The notes under the pieces were generated by a model, which saw only the letters and a list, made by a program, of their open reading frames with translations, did no database searches and was not told the DNA's origin. From the NCBI GenBank assembly GCA_026397455.1, contig JAPLUX010000061.1, positions 1 to 5,140 on the forward strand: DNA of 5,140 nt. The letters are read 5' to 3'. Each line of letters begins with the position of its first letter. Position 1 is the stretch's first letter. A program made the position numbers and the translations under genes. Origin of the DNA: Candidatus Aenigmatarchaeota archaeon. GTDB taxonomy: Archaea > Aenigmatarchaeota > Aenigmatarchaeia > CG10238-14. Positions 4,488 through 5,140 of the stretch are shown here, piece by piece.

Positions 4488-5140
4488 CTTCTTCTTAGCA
4501 AAGAATTTGAAAACAACGAATATTAAGACTATCACTATCACTGCAACTACAACAGCAATCGGGATTAAATCGGCTGCATCCATGGGTAAGATAAAAACAT
4601 TCCTACTTCTTCGTTGAGCTGTGGTGGGTGGTTGAGTTGTACTGGTTATCATATTATTAAAACTACCATCACTAACCTCATGGACGATATGCTTTCCATG
4701 GGAATCGAGAAGGCTTGTGTTGCACAGGTCTAACTTGCTCTCCCCGATGCCAACGACTTTGAAGTTGAATTTGAGCAGTTTGTAGCCTACTCCTGGAGTA
4801 CCTGTTACTCCTGGAACTACTCCTTGGAGTCCCTGACTAGAGGGCGGGTCAAATTTACCAAGAACATTGCTTATAGTTCCGCCTATGTACATATTTGGAA
4901 CTAGCGGAGCGAGCGTCTTGAAGACGTTAGTCGGTAGACCTAGATCACCACCGTCGACGCTGGTGTAATTTAACACAGCTGGGTTCCAGGTTAAGCCTGC
5001 CTGCCACAGATACATGTCAGTAAAGTTCGCGATCTTTAGGGTGAGTGTAAAGGTGTCACCTGACTTCAGTATTCCACTCTTGTATGCTGGATCTATGTAC
5101 ATGGTTGGTGTTGGCACTGCTGCGACAGCGGGGAAGACAG
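4482..5140 (-). CDS. Secreted membrane-anchored cohesin-like protein (5' end beyond window)
   Basis: The frame stays open to the right edge, so the start lies outside. The first visible residues, VFPAVAAVPTP, look like the end of a signal peptide with cleavage after AVA or VAA; the GTG at 5117 is therefore probably an internal valine codon. The next 160 or so residues resemble a cohesin-type beta-sandwich: MYIDPAYKSGILKSGDTFTL, then LWQAGLTWNPAVLNYTSV, then GVGYKLLKFNFKVVGIGES, ending SDGSF. Such domains occur in many archaeal surface proteins. A Thr/Pro/Arg linker follows, then one hydrophobic helix (LIPIAVVVAVIVIVLIFVVF, about 4509-4568) and a KKKF tail, so the protein is anchored in the cell membrane facing outwards. 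Three N-glycosylation sequons (NFT, NYT, NTS) fit that location. Binding partner and role are unknown. The domain name rests on pattern resemblance only. Confidence 0.75.
   Translation of the reverse strand, partial: VFPAVAAVPTPTMYIDPAYKSGILKSGDTFTLTLKIANFTDMYLWQAGLTWNPAVLNYTSVDGGDLGLPTNVFKTLAPLVPNMYIGGTISNVLGKFDPPSSQGLQGVVPGVTGTPGVGYKLLKFNFKVVGIGESKLDLCNTSLLDSHGKHIVHEVSDGSFNNMITSTTQPPTTAQRRSRNVFILPMDAADLIPIAVVVAVIVIVLIFVVFKFFAKKKF

Noticed and set aside
4789..4830. ACTCC/GGAGT inverted repeats as an operator or hairpin
   Set aside because: They fall inside coding sequence and are explained by repeated Gly/Pro/Val codons.
1..5140. CRISPR array, tRNA, insertion sequence or attachment site
   Set aside because: No spaced direct repeats, cloverleaf-like sequence, transposase frame or terminal repeats were seen on either strand.

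Overview
The window looks archaeal. Several genes have an A/T-rich TATA-like box about 29 bases before the ATG and no convincing Shine-Dalgarno sequence, which fits leaderless transcripts. The transketolase is the archaeal split type, and the sugar-phosphate enzymes are those that archaea use in place of an oxidative pentose phosphate pathway. A cohesin-like surface protein with a C-terminal membrane anchor would suit Bathyarchaeia or a related Thermoproteota lineage. That placement is an inference, not a demonstration.

Layout: (1) 1-209, minus strand, the N-terminal part of a 3-hexulose-6-phosphate synthase (HPS) that runs off the left edge. (2) 210-289, a compact divergent promoter region with a perfect 7+7 palindrome. 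(3) 290-921, a two-gene toxin-antitoxin module: AbrB-fold antitoxin, then MazF/PemK-type toxin, overlapping in ATGA. (4) 951-1598, a ribulose-phosphate 3-epimerase homologue with several altered active-site residues. (5) 1669-2475, a TalC-type transaldolase with an unusual charged N-terminal extension of about 53 residues. (6) 2529-3581, a C45-family (penicillin acyltransferase-like) Ntn hydrolase. (7) 3640-4473, the N-terminal, thiamine-diphosphate-binding subunit of a split transketolase, with no C-terminal subunit beside it. (8) 4482-5140, minus strand and convergent with transketolase, a secreted, membrane-anchored cohesin-like protein whose signal peptide is cut by the right edge.

How they fit together: HPS, epimerase, transaldolase and transketolase together cover most of a ribulose monophosphate / non-oxidative pentose phosphate network. 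It could make pentoses from fructose 6-phosphate, or regenerate ribulose 5-phosphate for formaldehyde fixation. Still missing from the window are 6-phospho-3-hexuloisomerase, ribose-5-phosphate isomerase and the transketolase C-terminal subunit. The toxin-antitoxin module and the C45 hydrolase sit inside this cluster without an obvious metabolic link. There are no tRNA, rRNA, CRISPR or insertion-sequence signals, and no gene-free stretch longer than 300 bases.
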